Positions 9,715-22,574 are shown, numbered from the stretch's first letter. The stretch is DNA of 64,000 bases from Porpolomopsis calyptriformis (GCA_951640195.1 OX621170.1:2132299-2196298); one strand, 5' to 3'. Notes: a model not told the origin generated them from the sequence alone. Numbers and translations are program-made.

Positions 9715-12700
9715 TTAGCTACTAGATTGCTCTGATCCTGGCTCATCTGTGTACTCTAATGAATCGGAATCGGAATCAGACTCTAAATCTGCCCGTTCCC
9801 TAGCAGCCTTGACTCTTGACTGAGATCTACCTACTATATGTCTTCCTGAACCTGAATCTTCTCTCTCCGCATCTTTCCTAGCAGCGTTCATTCTTGACCG
9901 AGTTATCCGCACACCACTCACCCCCTTTCTTCCCTCGTCTTTCTGGGCAGCCTTGGCCTTTGAGCGAGTAACCCTAACCTGTTGCTCTTTCCCGCTCTCT
10001 GAACCTGAAGGATTGTTGTCTGCTTTCTGTCTCACAGGAGGCTTTCGTTTTTGGTAGATTTTGGCAGACTTTCGGCTCCGAATAGGTGGTTTTATCGATC
10101 TCCCCAAGGTTTCATCTAGTCGTCTCTGAAGTATATTCTTTGAAGCATGAGGCCTTTTTAGGACCTGAGTTCGTGGACGCGCAGCCACCTCTTTCCCAAT
10201 TTCTTCAATCCGATAGAACTTTGAATTCGAAACAAAGTTGATCTTGCCTGATTTCATCCCCCATATGACTTGTTTCCCCTTTTTATTCGATAGGCCACCT
10301 ACAGGAAGGCATTGTAACTGGCCAAATATATTGTCCAATTCACGGCAGAGCTGATCACCTTCATCCATATCCCAATCCACAAGATATTGGTGGTAAGTGG
10401 AGATATATCCTCCAGGCTGGGTGTATGGTTTCCAGACTGAATTCTCTGGGATCTGGATAGTTTGTTCAGGGAAGAAGGTTGCCCGACGTGCTGAAAATGA
10501 TAGATCATGGGAGTGACTCAAAGGAAGCTTTCCTTTAAGGCCACAGCTCGAAGGAAGGAATTGGCAATGGTCAATGCCTATGATATGCTGAATCGCAGGT
10601 ACCGTCCAAGTCTCCATTGCTTCCTGAACTGTGGTTGGCTTGGGTAAAACACCTGCTGATGCAAACTGCTCTGCCAGACTTAGCCACAGCTGATGCGTGA
10701 ACTCAACAAACAACAGCTTTGTGTAAAGCAGTTCAGGAGCTTCCCAGTCATCATCCAACCTCCATTCCCTAAGGAAAATCTCTGGCTCGGTTTCCAACAG
10801 TTTCTGAATTCTTGACCAAGATGGATCAGGACCCCAAGGGCACGCATCTTGCTGATACATTTGAATAAGGTGATATGGCTGGTTGGCTTGAGTTGCCTGT
10901 GGCTTCTTCAAGGACTGTCCATACGCTTGGATAACCTCAGCTGGATCCTCCTCCGGTAGTTCTCTTAGAGATAGCACTCCTTTCTTCAACTTGAGGTCGT
11001 GAAGAAAGAACATTCCGAACCTCCACATTATCGAACTGAAACGAAGGTCTCGCAACACATCATTCAAGAATGTGTGCTTTATCCTTGGCGTGACCATGGT
11101 GTGCTTAATCAGGTGGATGATAAGCGTAGCCATCATCCCATAGTTGCTTGGTCGATTTCGTGAAAGGTGTAGTTGGACGTTTTGAAACTCTGCTAGCCTT
11201 CTTGCCAACAACTTGAAAAAGAGGCTCGACTTGATCCAAATGATAGGGTCAGATGACATATAGTCTTGTGCCTGGCAATCATTAGACATTTCTAGTTTGC
11301 AGTTATTTCGCTGCTTACCTTTTCAGATGCTACATCAAGAAGCTTTATAATGGCTAACCCACTCCCTCTAACTTCTTCTCTAACGCCGAATGACTGGATT
11401 TGAGAAGATTGAAACAGCTTTTTCCAGTGATCACAGCTAGTCATGAATCGGTCATTTGTCTTGACTGCATCACAGTCATCACATAGGTAGTTCGTTTGGC
11501 CAGGAAGTCGCACCACCTCAAAGCAAAGGTTGTAGCTGGATCGGAAGCAAAGGTGTACAAGCCGACTTTTCTTCAACTTGGTTTCAGCCTGTCTCCCTCC
11601 ATAAGCTCCAAACATGGCAGTATAATGGGTCATTCCTTTTTTCATCCCCATAAGGTCGTACGAGTCGTCGATCCTATCTAACCTCCACAGCCCTACCAAT
11701 GGCTCCTGATCCTCCCTAGAAGGAGGATGGTATGAAATCCCAAGATCAAGCAAGAGTTCTCCATGCGATCGGTCCTTCATATAATCCCAGTCCATGTTAG
11801 GAATCATCGAACAGAGTGCCTGATATATATTCTCGGTTGGGTGGTGCTGCTTAGAGAGCAGTTTGATACCTCGAGCATCTACAACAAAGAAAAAGGACCC
11901 GAATCGGCCTAGGAGATCGGGCTGGTTATTTATGATGTCGCAGAGAGTGGTTCGCATGGAAGAAAATGCTTCAGGTGTGAGGGGAATGGTCTTGGTCGTA
12001 CGTCTTGTCCCTATTTTCCATTGGAGATTACTGACGCTTGTAGGAAGATACTCCATAATTCCGGTGTAGTTGGCTAAAACCACTGGCAGAGCAGGCATGA
12101 TCACTTGTGAGAACCACAACTCCTGTACCTCCCTTGGCATCAGAGTAGTCATTCTATGCGTTCCTGGGTCTTTCCTAATCATACGAGGGAAGAAGACGTA
12201 GGTGTTAAATTGGCCTGATCCTTGACCCATCTGCCCGAAATGGGTATGTGGCAAGGCACTAAGTGGATACCTTTTAGACCTCTGCCTAGGATTTCGAGTG
12301 GTAGGTGGTTGTAGAACCTGGACATAGACATGATTGTTGATAGAGAATGGAGGTTTGTCGTCTAACAGTGGAAGAAGGTGAATATTGATTGGACCAATGA
12401 ACTGTGGTTTATGCGTGACCCATATGACGCTGTCGATATCCACCGACACTGACACTTCTTCATCGTCCAGGTTTACTCTATCCTTCTCCAAGTCGAAGTA
12501 GATGAATTTGTTGTTGCGTGCTTTACCTTTTACAAACACACCCTGGCTCTCTGATGTCCCTTCCACCCCTCCCGCCTCATCCAACATATCCTGAGCACCC
12601 ATCACAGTCACATCTGGGTTGTCCATAGCTGGTAGGGAATTCAGCACCTCAGAAGAATGAGAAGATAACGAGGATGGGTATGCAACTGGAGATGATGGTA

Positions 12701-15070
12701 AACATCCACTTGCTTGATCACTTGAATCCCAGTGTGGAAGAAGGTGGTCATTGAGGAGAACCGGTTCCTGGTTATTGAACATAGAGAAAAAATCGGCCTG
12801 CAACCTATAGCCTCTATCCCTCCAGATACTCCAGTGCTTGCCCAATACAAGCATTCCATTGGTGTCAAAGGTCCACGTGTTTGGAATGATATCAGCTTGA
12901 TCCTCGGAGCAAACCAACATAGCTGATTCGTAGTCATCAAAAGGCCGCTCATCAACGCTTGTTGCTAATGCTTCTTCACCCCCATTCCCATTTAGCTCAA
13001 CCTCTGGAAGTTGGATTTCAGGTAGAGACCTTCTGGAAGGCTGAGGTGGTAGGTTGATTACAATGGAATCATCATCGTTGTCATCATTGTCATCATCATT
13101 GTGATTGTTGTCGTCATTGCTGGCATTGCCATCCTTGTCGTGACTATCCAGAAGATGGCCTAGTTGATTAATATAGGTAGCCTCTTTAGATTGATTATCA
13201 CAGGTAATCGGAATGAGATAATACTCACACTTCATACGAGCAGTTGCAAGCGCAAGTGCTATTACCTCGAAACGCTTGAATTTTAAAAGCCCAGCCTTCA
13301 TATCATTCACAACCTCAGAATTGGGTTCCATGGAATACCGAAGCAGGGTCTGAGTCTTGTTCCAGAAGTCATATGATTTTTGTACAGTTTGAAGCGCAGT
13401 GAGAAATATTCTCTCTCGCATCGCATGAACACATTGCAATTTGGGTGCAAGTGGGTGTTGGTTAATGTCTGTGGAATACATCCAACCATTATCAAAGATT
13501 TCTTGGCAAAGCGATGCCATCCAGGAACCAGTGTCGGCCTCACTCTGTTGAAATATGTATATGAATATGCTTCTTCTGTATAGAAACGAGATTTTCACCG
13601 TATTCCAATTCGGTTCGATTACTTGGGGACCTCGCTCATCCAACTCACTACCCAGGATCCACCCAAACACATTAGCAATAGCCCTCCAATAGTAGTTGCC
13701 ATTCCACTCCGTCCAATCTGAGTACATATTGGTTTCGAGTGGAGCTCCATGGCTAAAAACAAGAACCTTCTCCTGCTGGTAATCAAATAAAGCTAGCCTT
13801 TGGGTTGCAGAAGATTGCCATGATAGTGGAGGGAAAAATAACACAGGCTTTTTCGGGATAGCAACGTGAGGTGGAAGAAGGAGAGTTTTATGGATTTCGG
13901 TAGACAGGATGTCTTCTTCTTCTCTTATTACCCTGCTCACCGTTTCCGAGTCTAGATAGTAGGAATATCTCTGAGATGGCATCTGGGGTTGAATGGACAT
14001 ATACCATGATTTCAAAAGGTAAATTTCTATGACCGCGTGATCCAGGTGGTTTCCAGGCTTAGCAGATCCCAATGATTGACAAGCTGAAGCCCATATCCTT
14101 GGATCTGCTAGCTTCGTGTCTAATATCCTTAATGAGTCTAATCACCACCAATAATATAAGAACATACCTATAAAAAGCTCTTGCTCAGATCGTGGTAGAT
14201 TCAATCGAATGGCATTTTTTGCTAGTAAATGAGAATGAGCGCTGTCACTTTCACTGGATCCAATGAAATCTGATCCGTTATTGCTAGCTGGCGACGATGA
14301 TCGGCTTGTTGAGCTTCTAAAAGTTTAGTATTTAACCTAACATTTCGAATGATAGATTTATTCACCGGTGTCTGGTTTCAAATCGCGAGTTGTTCCTTCT
14401 AATATCCACCGAAGGCTCTGAAGGAGAGCTATAATCACTAAACCTAACCAGTATTAATACGCAAGTATCTTATGATTTCTCTTAAAATACATACCATGCT
14501 TTCGCCACCTGGAAAATAAATAAATGTAAGTTATTATTGTCATAGGTTAATTGAGACATACAGCGTCATTATCCTTTCTACTTATTGCGTTTTGGACCCT
14601 TGAAGGACCTGGCTGGGGACCTAAGGGAGCCAATGGAGGTATCAATATATATTGCTGATCCGAATTCTGGATGTTAAGATGATTTAGGCTAATTAACATT
14701 GTCTGTAATAATGTGAGCACTTTAACCTTGAAAACAGATATACACTTACTGAGTATACTGGCTTTTTGTTGATTAATATATGTTTTTTGGAAGGCATATG
14801 TTTTTCTCCTAGCATCGGTATTGGCATTGGCATCTTCTCTGCACAAGGCATATTCAGGATATTACGTATATCACTATCATCTGAACCACTAGAAGTCGAA
14901 TCCCCTTCCTGGTTTATTATGGTTTTATTAGCCTCGTAATGATTTAATTGTGTGAATCGAATTAGATACATAACTACTAGGGATAGGCTTACCTTGGCTA
15001 GTGAGGACATAGCTATGATCCTATCTATATCACTGTCATAATCTGCACCTTCATTTGCCTGGTTTGCCAT
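9715..15070 (-). CDS. large uncharacterised protein, about 1,640 residues, 8 exons (copy 1)
   Basis: Two long frames that look like separate genes (to 11292 and from 11289) are one gene. Between them is a 47-nt intron, GTAAGC...TTGCCAG with CTAAT branch point, joining ...VASEK to AQDYMSS in phase 0. Five 5' exons can be read: a start at 15070 (MANQANEGADYDSD), acidic Ser-rich exons, a 14-nt microexon (GTGGCGAAAGCATG, about 14500) and RSEQELFI before the long exon. Recognisable stretches are an Asp/Asn run (about 13060-13120), YLCDDCDAV, and a basic tail with three copies of a TRSKAKAA-like repeat that may bind DNA. The start is the first ATG after a palindromic E-box shared with the divergent BAH-PHD gene. 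I do not recognise the family; a transposase or a chromatin-factor role are both possible. Confidence 0.75.
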
Positions 15071-15130
15071 ATTGGAGGTTAAGATCGAGAGCTATGTTTG
15101 TGCAATAGTCGAGACAAAGTGTATCTACAT

Positions 15131-15138
15131 TCACGTGA
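15131..15138. promoter_or_regulatory. palindromic E-box TCACGTGA in divergent promoter (copy 1; copy 2 at 39084-39091)
   Basis: TCACGTGA stands almost exactly midway between the start codons at 15070 (minus) and 15200 (plus), about 61 bp from each. It is followed by a TATATATAG run. CACGTG is the classic bHLH (Cbf1/USF-type) site and contains a CpG, so its use could be methylation sensitive. Confidence 0.6.
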
Positions 15139-15199
15139 CATATATATAGCTGTGGGAATATAATACGAATAATCAACATTGGTCCGTAGATTTATTATT

Positions 15200-16565
15200 A
15201 TGGCACCTACAACCGAGGAAAAACAATGGAAATCTGCAAAAGTCGTAGAATACCTCGAGGTTCCTAATCCAAATGATGGTGAGATATCACCTATGCCTTG
15301 TTCTATTTGTTCCGAATCAAAACTTTATAGGCTCTCCTTGCAAATTCGTTAAGAATGACTTGTAAGTGTTTATCGATAATGCTTGAATAGTAGTCATTTG
15401 ATTATTTCCCTCAAACACAGCTGCCTCATCCGTCACCTTGGCCTCCATGCAAAGGAAGAAAATAATATTATAATGGACGACTACTGGAAAGGTTTGATCC
15501 TACAAATAAGAAAAACTACTAAGGTGATACACCTGCTCAAGCTACCCTACCCAATGTTGACAATGTGCTTTAGAACAAGTATCTTGCTAAGGTTTCATGG
15601 ATGTATACAGCCAAGCAGTTGTTGGAGAGAAGTGATGTTAAGGCTGATACTAAAAGGTTGCATCTCAAAACCTACTCCTTCTCCTGTCACTCTATGTTCT
15701 TCTTACTCTTGACAGGTATATAAACACATTTGGAAAGCAAGAGCTGTGTGGCTCTGATTCTACAGATATCATTGATGCGCAAGCCTTGGAAGGTGAGGGT
15801 TATTATATCGAGAAGCAGATATAAAAGAATGAACTGAACTGAACTGAAAATTAAACTGTAGATACAATCGACATTGTTATTATTAAAAATCAGATCGAAG
15901 ATCAACCTCCAGTAACCGCGTATTACATGCGGTAAGCTTGACGATAATACCAACCCATCTATTATACTAAAATTTCTATTAGATACTTCTGGGATGGGCA
16001 TAGGCAGGCATTGAAGGTGCGTTCATTGAACTAAACATATACCCTGTAGTAATCTATTGGGTGGTAGGGCGAGCCAGAAATATGTGGCGCAACTCACTGT
16101 TATTCACTTTGGTCCCCCGATACAGAGGAACAACGCTACTGCTGGTCCTGCAAAAGATGGTCCCATCTTACTTGCCTAGGAACCCCTGCCAACATTACCC
16201 AGCAGCAGTATCTTAACAATCTCTATGCTATAGAGAAGTTTGCCGACACCCCAAAAATTATACTTCAAGTTGCTTTCCAACCCACAGCTAGGGGAGGTCT
16301 CACTTATTTTACAGCCGGAAATATTAGGATCGTGAACAAGGCTAGAAAGTTGCTTTCTTCACAGGAACGCAGTGTCGTCCAAGCCTCTGGATGGATAGCT
16401 GCTCACCTCATTGAGGAGTCTCGGTTAAATATGATAGACACTGACTGGGAAAACTGGCTTGAGGCAGAATTCGGCATAGATAACACAGACTCTTATGAGC
16501 CATTAGTCGTTACAGACCAAACATACTATACTTGCCCTCGGTGTAGCTCAGATTTGCTTATTTGA
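15200..16565 (+). CDS. BAH-PHD chromatin reader (copy 1)
   Basis: Eight or so short exons (first 15200-15278) splice to a protein of about 330 residues. A BAH domain comes first: RHLGLHAKEENN, then AKVSWMYTAKQLLERS, then QELCGSDSTDIIDA, the typical W-Y and neL.S patterns. A PHD finger follows at 16066-16190: CGATHC, then RYCWSCKRWSHLTCLG with the C-x2-C-x4-H-x2-C core. The last C-x2-C pair (YYTCPRC) comes only at the extreme C-terminus (about 16530), so the finger seems split by an insert of about 115 residues. BAH and PHD domains bind nucleosomes and modified histone tails; no catalytic domain is present. It is divergent from the large gene on its left and 72 bp before the sirtuin. Confidence 0.8.
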
Positions 16566-16637
16566 TACCTTACCATTCTTCTAGCTTATCTAATACCTAC
16601 TATCCTTCACCGTGTTGCTGCTAAAAACTCAGCTATT

Positions 16638-17788
16638 ATGTTCCCCTCCACTATAAAACAAAGTGCAACAGATCTAATGGATGGAATACTGAAAGCAAAG
16701 AGAATCGTCGTGCTCTGTGGTAAATCGACCCATCATCATGTTTCATTCAAATACTTACCTACTCTCTAGGAGCAGGAATATCCGTGGCTGCAGGTATTCC
16801 ATGTTTTAGAGGACCAGACGGCTTATATACTGGCAACGCACTATCTGGATTTACCGGAGTCAACCTGACTGATCTGCTTACTAGCTCATCCCTCGTAGTG
16901 AGAAATATATGTTCAAGTGAGGATTAGTTGACCAAGTTAATGTTCTAGACCCAAAAGCAACAATCACTGCATTGTCAGCTCATTGCCACCCTTGCTGAGA
17001 AAGCGGCGATCGCACAACCCACTGCCTTCCACCATTTCCTTCGTGCTCTAGACCTCCAAGGAGTGTTACTCCGTGTTTACACTCAAAATATCGATGGTTT
17101 GGAGCTCAAGGCTGGGTTACATATGTCCTCAGAAATTCACCCCAGTGATGGACCAGCCCGATGCATTCCATTGCATGGATCCCTAGAGGAACTACGATGC
17201 CCTGGCTGCTCCTCCATTTTTATCCTCGAACCATACTACCCCTCTTTGAAAGAGGGCCAACTACCAGAATGCACTGAATGTCAAATCAATATGGAAAAGA
17301 GGGTAGAGCAGGGCAAACGCAGAACGACTGTGCCTCGACTCCGACCCAATATCATTCTTTACGGAGAACCACATCCTCGAGGAGAAGAAATAGCAAACGT
17401 GCAGCAAAATGATCTTGGGTTAACTACCACCCCCAGTCGCCAACTAGATCTTCTCCTTGTGGTTGGCACTAGCTTGAAAGTGAAGGGTACTACTGACTTT
17501 ATCAAGCAGTCCGCTAGAATCTTAGCAAAAAATTCCCCCAAATCCAGTTTACAAGCATCGCCTCAAGTTATATATCTCAATAATACCTTTACAAACACAG
17601 CTACGTGGGCTGGTATATTCGATGCTTGGATAGACATGGACTGTGAAGAGTTTGCACGGTTGGCATTGAAAAGGATGGAGGAGATGATTGCGTCAGGTGA
17701 AATGCTCGAAAGCAACCACACTCAGGTTCAGGTTCTCTATGGAGACAGAAAGCTTAACTACAGACCATCATGGAGGTTATGGTCTTGA
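16638..17788 (+). CDS. Sir2-family NAD-dependent deacylase (sirtuin) (copy 1)
   Basis: Three exons (16638 to about 16721, 16770 to about 16900, about 16951 to 17788) give about 345 residues. Sir2 motifs appear in order: GAGISVAAGIPCFRG (NAD site), TQNIDGL, catalytic His in IPLHGSLEELRC, four zinc Cys (CPGC and CTEC), and VVGTSLKVKGTTDF. All core motifs are present except that the usual Asp of GIPDFR is Cys. The expected role is NAD-dependent removal of acyl groups from histones or other proteins in the nucleus. There is no signal or targeting peptide. The ATG at 16638 is chosen because it places the NAD motif at residues 28-42, usual for compact sirtuins. Confidence 0.9.
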
Positions 17789-18322
17789 TAAAATTACTGA
17801 ATTAGCATCTATTACGCTGCATGCATGTCGCATCAAACTTTCCACAAATATTAATCAACTTGTATTGCTGCATTCCAAGCTAGTTACTATATAAGTCTAC
17901 TACATACGATTTGTGCTAAACCTGTGTAGACATGTTGAGCTGTGTGCAGGTGTAAATTAGCAAGTTCACATGCGCCACTCCCATCCCATTTTGGTATGCA
18001 AATGTGATGTCACGCATAACATATCAAGTTGCTTTGATACTGTATTGATTAACTCCCAGCTATCTTGTCTGTGTATGCGTGAATATCAACTAGCTGTTAT
18101 GTACTTATGAAGTGATGTGCTATGAAGTGATGTGTGAGGAGCCTAAGTAGTGATCAAGAGCTGTGACTCACACACGAAACTACTTCCAGCACCACAATGG
18201 CTATACGCATGCGATTGAATGAATGCTTATTTTTTCACCACATCTAGATAAATTTTATGCTGATTATCTTGTTTTCATGCAGTTATCCACCCACCCCCAA
18301 ATGTAACTACCCTTGGAACCAA
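17789..18322. other. intergenic, no gene seen (copy 2: 41742-42275)
   Basis: AT-rich spacer with ATGTGATG-type short repeats near 18100-18140 and no convincing exon. Short open stretches have no splice partners. Confidence 0.5.
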
Positions 18323-19407
18323 ATGATGTGTTCTTCTCGATGCTTGGATGCGGATAATAATCGGTGGTCGAACGATCGCTCTCCTGTTCCACCAAGCGAC
18401 ACCATCTGGCTCTTTGAGGAAATCAGCCACCCTTTCACACAACCTGACTTGACCCTCAAATTGAACCAGCAAAAGCAGATCATTTTACATGCTTTTTGCA
18501 AAAGCAGAAACAAACATCGACACTACACTCTCCCTCTATCGACCACACTTCAGATCGCTCTTCTTGACCTTGAATACTGGGCGAATGTTGCTAACCCTCA
18601 TCCCAGTGCAAATCGTATCACACGTTACCTGGAAAGGCTCAGGTCTGATCTCTGGGTTGAGTTATCACAAAACCATGGCAGCTTTGGCTCTAGCTTCCAA
18701 CCTAAAACGACAATACCGTGGGCAGTTAGAATGAATCACTTTTTTGACCACTCTTTCTTCGGCAGACGGGAGTACCTTCAGAAATGCAAGGCAAATGGGT
18801 GGACTCCATACACCCATGAAGACCCAACCTTATACCGTAAGAGGCAGCTTCTGCATACACAAGCTTCCCTTATCTCATCATGCTTTCCAATTCAAACTAC
18901 ATAGAATGGCATACTTTATTCGAAACCCATACAAACTGGCTAAGCAGGGGGTTCCAGCTATGTCTCCAGCAGCTAGAATCACACACGAAACCTCCCCGGT
19001 TTGACAGAGGGCACTCTGTGACCTGTGCGCTTGCTTTGTTCCTTGGAGTTAACGGTGAGAGTAAATGAAATCAACATCTTGGCTTAGGGATGCTCTAATG
19101 CTATATGCTTCTCTTTGCTACTGGCATCAATGAAAATACAGCCCAACAGTGGGCTAACGATGTTCAGGAGAAGAATATCAACCCAGATTCCCATGGATAC
19201 GGTGTAAATACATCATCACCTACCCATGAGGCTGATCTTGGGTAGGTCTGTAAGACACACATGGTTCACATTCACTCATTGTGATCATTTAGTATTTCAC
19301 AGCTAGCAATGAATCTTTCAGCTGATAATGATCAGCCAGTGGGATCCCATGGTGCATTTCATTCAGATGAATTTACCAAGCTGATACTGATCCAAGATCC
19401 AAGCTGA
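18323..19407 (+). CDS. PWAVR/HSFGHS-family protein, stand-alone (copy 1)
   Basis: Start chosen at the tandem ATGs 18323/18326. Exon 1 runs to a GTAAGAGG donor after DPTLY. A 67-nt intron leads to the exon around 18901-19051 (WHTLFETHTNWLSRG), then exons with QQWANDVQEKN and ISQLAMNLSADND ending at TGA 19405-19407; about 300 residues. The core is a Trp-rich N-terminus (TIWLFEEISHP), a LDLEYWANV helix, then IPWAVRMNHFFDHS, R-x2-Y-x3-C and YTHEDPTLY. The gene at 23240-24339 and the N-terminus of the JmjC gene at 19895 share this layout. Here the motif reads HFFDHS, against HFFGHS in copy 2 and SFGHS in the paralogues, so copy 1 carries the derived residue. Function unknown. Confidence 0.7.
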
Positions 19408-19894
19408 GATAGAGGGGGGGCAGCCTCAATTCTCCGATAACAGTGTTACCATTCCTCCACGATTCGAAAGGAAGATGAAGACGAAGATGAAGACGAAGAT
19501 GATAATGAAAGTTTCTTGATGTTTTTTGTTTTTTTACATGCGAACAGCAGCTGCAAGTTACCATGGGACTTACAGATCATTGTAGCCACCTTTCCTCAGC
19601 GGTATACCTCACACCTCCACAATCTGTATCCTTCACTTCAATAAATTATAATGAGGATGATGGTTTTCACCGTAATATTTATAACTCCTTCAACCAGATG
19701 AAGGAGTAGTGGAATGAATCAAATGGCAAAGAAAACGTCAGGGCTTCTTTGTCACCCTCAAACTTGAGAATATGGCATTCATTTATAGCACATGATCTAA
19801 TCCAAGTCCTGGATAGAATCATATCGTCTTTGTAGCTTTCAAACTCTTTAATCGAATAAATACCCACGTGACCCCCACACATACGTTCATTATC
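19408..19894. other. intergenic with GAAGAC microrepeat and E-box (copy 2: 43361-43847)
   Basis: A purine run of GAAGATGAAGAC units lies at about 19470-19505. CACGTGA at 19865-19871 lies 24 bp before the next start codon (copy 2: CACGTG at 43818-43823). No exon seen. Confidence 0.55.
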
Positions 19895-22574
19895 ATGGCC
19901 ACCCAACCGATAGCCAACAAAGAAGGAGAGCTATTTGATGATGAGGCTTTATGGCCAGCCAAGACATCCACCCTCTTGAATAAACCGTCCAATTTCTGGC
20001 GCTTCTCAGAATTATCAACCCAAACAACATTCAAGCTCTTTTTCTACCACAACAACTCACTGCGATCTCGCGAAATACACATCCATTACCGCTCTATCCT
20101 TGCTTTCCTTGACCTGAGTCATCGCCACAGCTGCCTTGAAGCAGAGAACCAGGTACGACATGCAGGACGAATCAAACAGTACCTCCAGAACCTCTGTTTG
20201 GCCGTGCAGCATGAGTTGTGGTTTGAGGATCGTAAACTGCTCACTCAAGCATCATTGCGATTGAAGACGGTGAAGCAATGGGCCGTCAGAGTCTACCATT
20301 CATTTGGACACTCTCAAACAGGTCGCCAACTCTATGCCGATCGTTGCAAAAACGAGAACCGTCTGCCTTATGAAGATGACGATCCGACTCAATATGGTGA
20401 GTAATCTTATCAATATTGGGTGCAACAGCTGATATTAAATCGCTCACTGAAGATTGGAAGAGTCACATATCCAGGGTCGTGTCATTTGGGAACGAGATGC
20501 TTGCGACCGACACTTGGTCAGACTCTCCAGCGACGGCTGGCACTTCAAGCGATGCCGCTCAAGAGAAATCTGACTCGCTGCAATATCTTATTGCGATCGG
20601 ATTCATCAACCATCCCAATGAACTGGGCCAAGGAGTGAGCGCCGCTAGTCTTCCCCAAAAACGATCTTTGTCCGATGATGAAGAACCCACGAGTCGAAAA
20701 AAACATCAACCAGCTACGATATCTGGTATGTGAAGTTATTCGCATCGCATCATCCTTATGAAGAAGAAGATAACGCATAACATCAGCACCCCTCACCCAG
20801 AATAAGCACGACTACTTTACTTCGTTGAGGGGAGTGAACTTTCCCCAGGACGCATCCTCGATTCAATGGGCCAATGGGTCGCAAACCGTACTTCCATGGG
20901 TTCACGTTCCGGGCCATCAAAATGCAGTCCGTCCATCATTTTGTGCTCGTTCTTGATCAGCTAACTGAAGCTTTGTTAAGGACGCTAAATTAGTTGAGGT
21001 GCTTGCCAAATCACCTGATGGTTCATCTGCAACCCATTCGATAAACAACTGGGACTTGGATGAAACTAACTATGTCGTTATCCCACCAAGAGAACCTTCC
21101 CAACCACTTCATGCCATCGATGAAGCCGTGCGACTCCATCTCGCTAATCAGCGATGCATTATATTACAGGGTCAACATCTTGAAGGTCCGGAGACGTTTT
21201 GTAAGGAGGAGATCGAGGCAGCAAGGGGTCCATTAAGCCAGCCAGTTCAGTGGCATGGTACGTAAAATCCATCTCTACGATTACTGTGGTTTAATATTGT
21301 ATAGACGCAAGATTGCGTGCAGTCGGTAGGTCCAAGAAGGAGTCAGATGGCATCATCCACAGCCACTCTTCCCTGGGGGAGTTTATCGAGGCATCTGAGG
21401 ATGTAGACATCTGTGGAAATATCCTGGATGCCCCTTCACTGAGAAATGCCGCCCCCTCTATTATATGGTAAGAGTGCTGAGAGCTTGTACATTGGCTTAT
21501 TTCAACAAGTAACCTTAACAGTCGAATAAGTGACGAAGCACTCACATTCCAGCTCACAAAACATGAATCATTCGCGAAGTTTTGGAAGCACCCTCCAAAG
21601 GACAAGTCGAAGCATCACAAGATGCCGAATACTCGACAAGAACTAGTCCTTCCAGGGCCACAGGTTATTCGGATGTGCACCTGGCAAATGATGCAGTGGA
21701 ACCTGCTGACGCATGCTGGCTTCGTAACATTCCCCCACAAGGATGCTAACGGCTTGTGTACCTGGATCTATGCGCACGCCGGGATAAAAATTTGGGCCAT
21801 TATTCGACCTAGATACACAAAAAGTCACAACTCCCGGAACAAGTTGCGCAGCCTGCACAAGGATATTTGCTTCAGTCAACTACACCAACTGAATCAACAT
21901 GCTCAGATTTTCACGACGTTTCTTTCTGCAGGGGAGATTCTGTAAGTTTTTATATTATTAACGCTCTAAAAATTGATTACTCATGCTCATATATTGATTC
22001 TATGTGTCAGAATTATGCCTCCTGGCATTTGGCATGCCGTATACACCCCCACGCCAAGCTATTGTTCGGGAGGTCACTTTTATACCTATGAGACGCTTCA
22101 CCTCACTGAACAATCGCGGGACTTCGACCATATGCATGGTCATTTTTCAACAAATGCAAATCACCACGTCTCAAGGTTGCTTTCTCGCATGGTTTTAGCG
22201 CTTCCACATGTCGCCAAAAGTCGAAGTGAGCACGTGAATGAATGATATCCCCTCATTTTTGTTTAAAAGCTAGCTTTCCAGAAATATATCGAAGGCCATT
22301 CTTGGCGCTGGCCAGAATGATTCTCAAATCGAATGAGTACCTTTTGCCGGGTGAGCAGAAAAGGCCAGACCTTCCGATGACCGAGTGGGATGTCCTTTTT
22401 CAGGAGGAAGAAGGAGAAATCAACGAGGCCCAGAAACAGATCAAGGCGATACTAGAAAGGGCAGGAATCAGCCTGACAGCTATGGAGTCAGAAGTACTCG
22501 TCAGTGGAGAGTATTGGATGGCGCTCAGTGAAGAAAAATGTTTATCCACCGAACTTTTTCTTCCACCGCCATAG
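19895..22574 (+). CDS. PWAVR/HSFGHS module fused to a JmjC oxygenase domain (copy 1)
   Basis: Eight exons splice in phase. Exon 1 (19895-20397) carries the family module: FWRFSELS, LDLSHRHS, KQWAVRVYHSFGHS, YEDDDPTQY. A linker with a basic stretch (SRKKHQ) follows. The C-terminal half is a JmjC domain: MMQWNLLTHAGF, FPHKDANG (H-x-D iron ligands, about 21736), GIKIWAII, then across a 68-nt intron MPPGIWHAVYTP (third iron ligand) and GGHFYTYETL. A helical tail ends at 22574. JmjC proteins are Fe(II)/2-oxoglutarate oxygenases, mostly demethylating histone lysines in the nucleus. All three metal ligands are present. The gene starts at the ATG 24 bp after CACGTG. Substrate cannot be told. Confidence 0.82.

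Noticed and set aside
9715..14072. Two separate long minus-strand genes of 926 and 524 codons
   Set aside because: A 47-nt intron with donor GTAAGC, branch CTAAT and acceptor CAG joins them in phase 0, and the first frame begins at a TTG with open exons upstream. One gene is more likely.
9715..15070. KDZ transposase identity for the large gene
   Set aside because: I could not find the Cys clusters or a DDE/RNase H motif set; the single CDDC is not enough.
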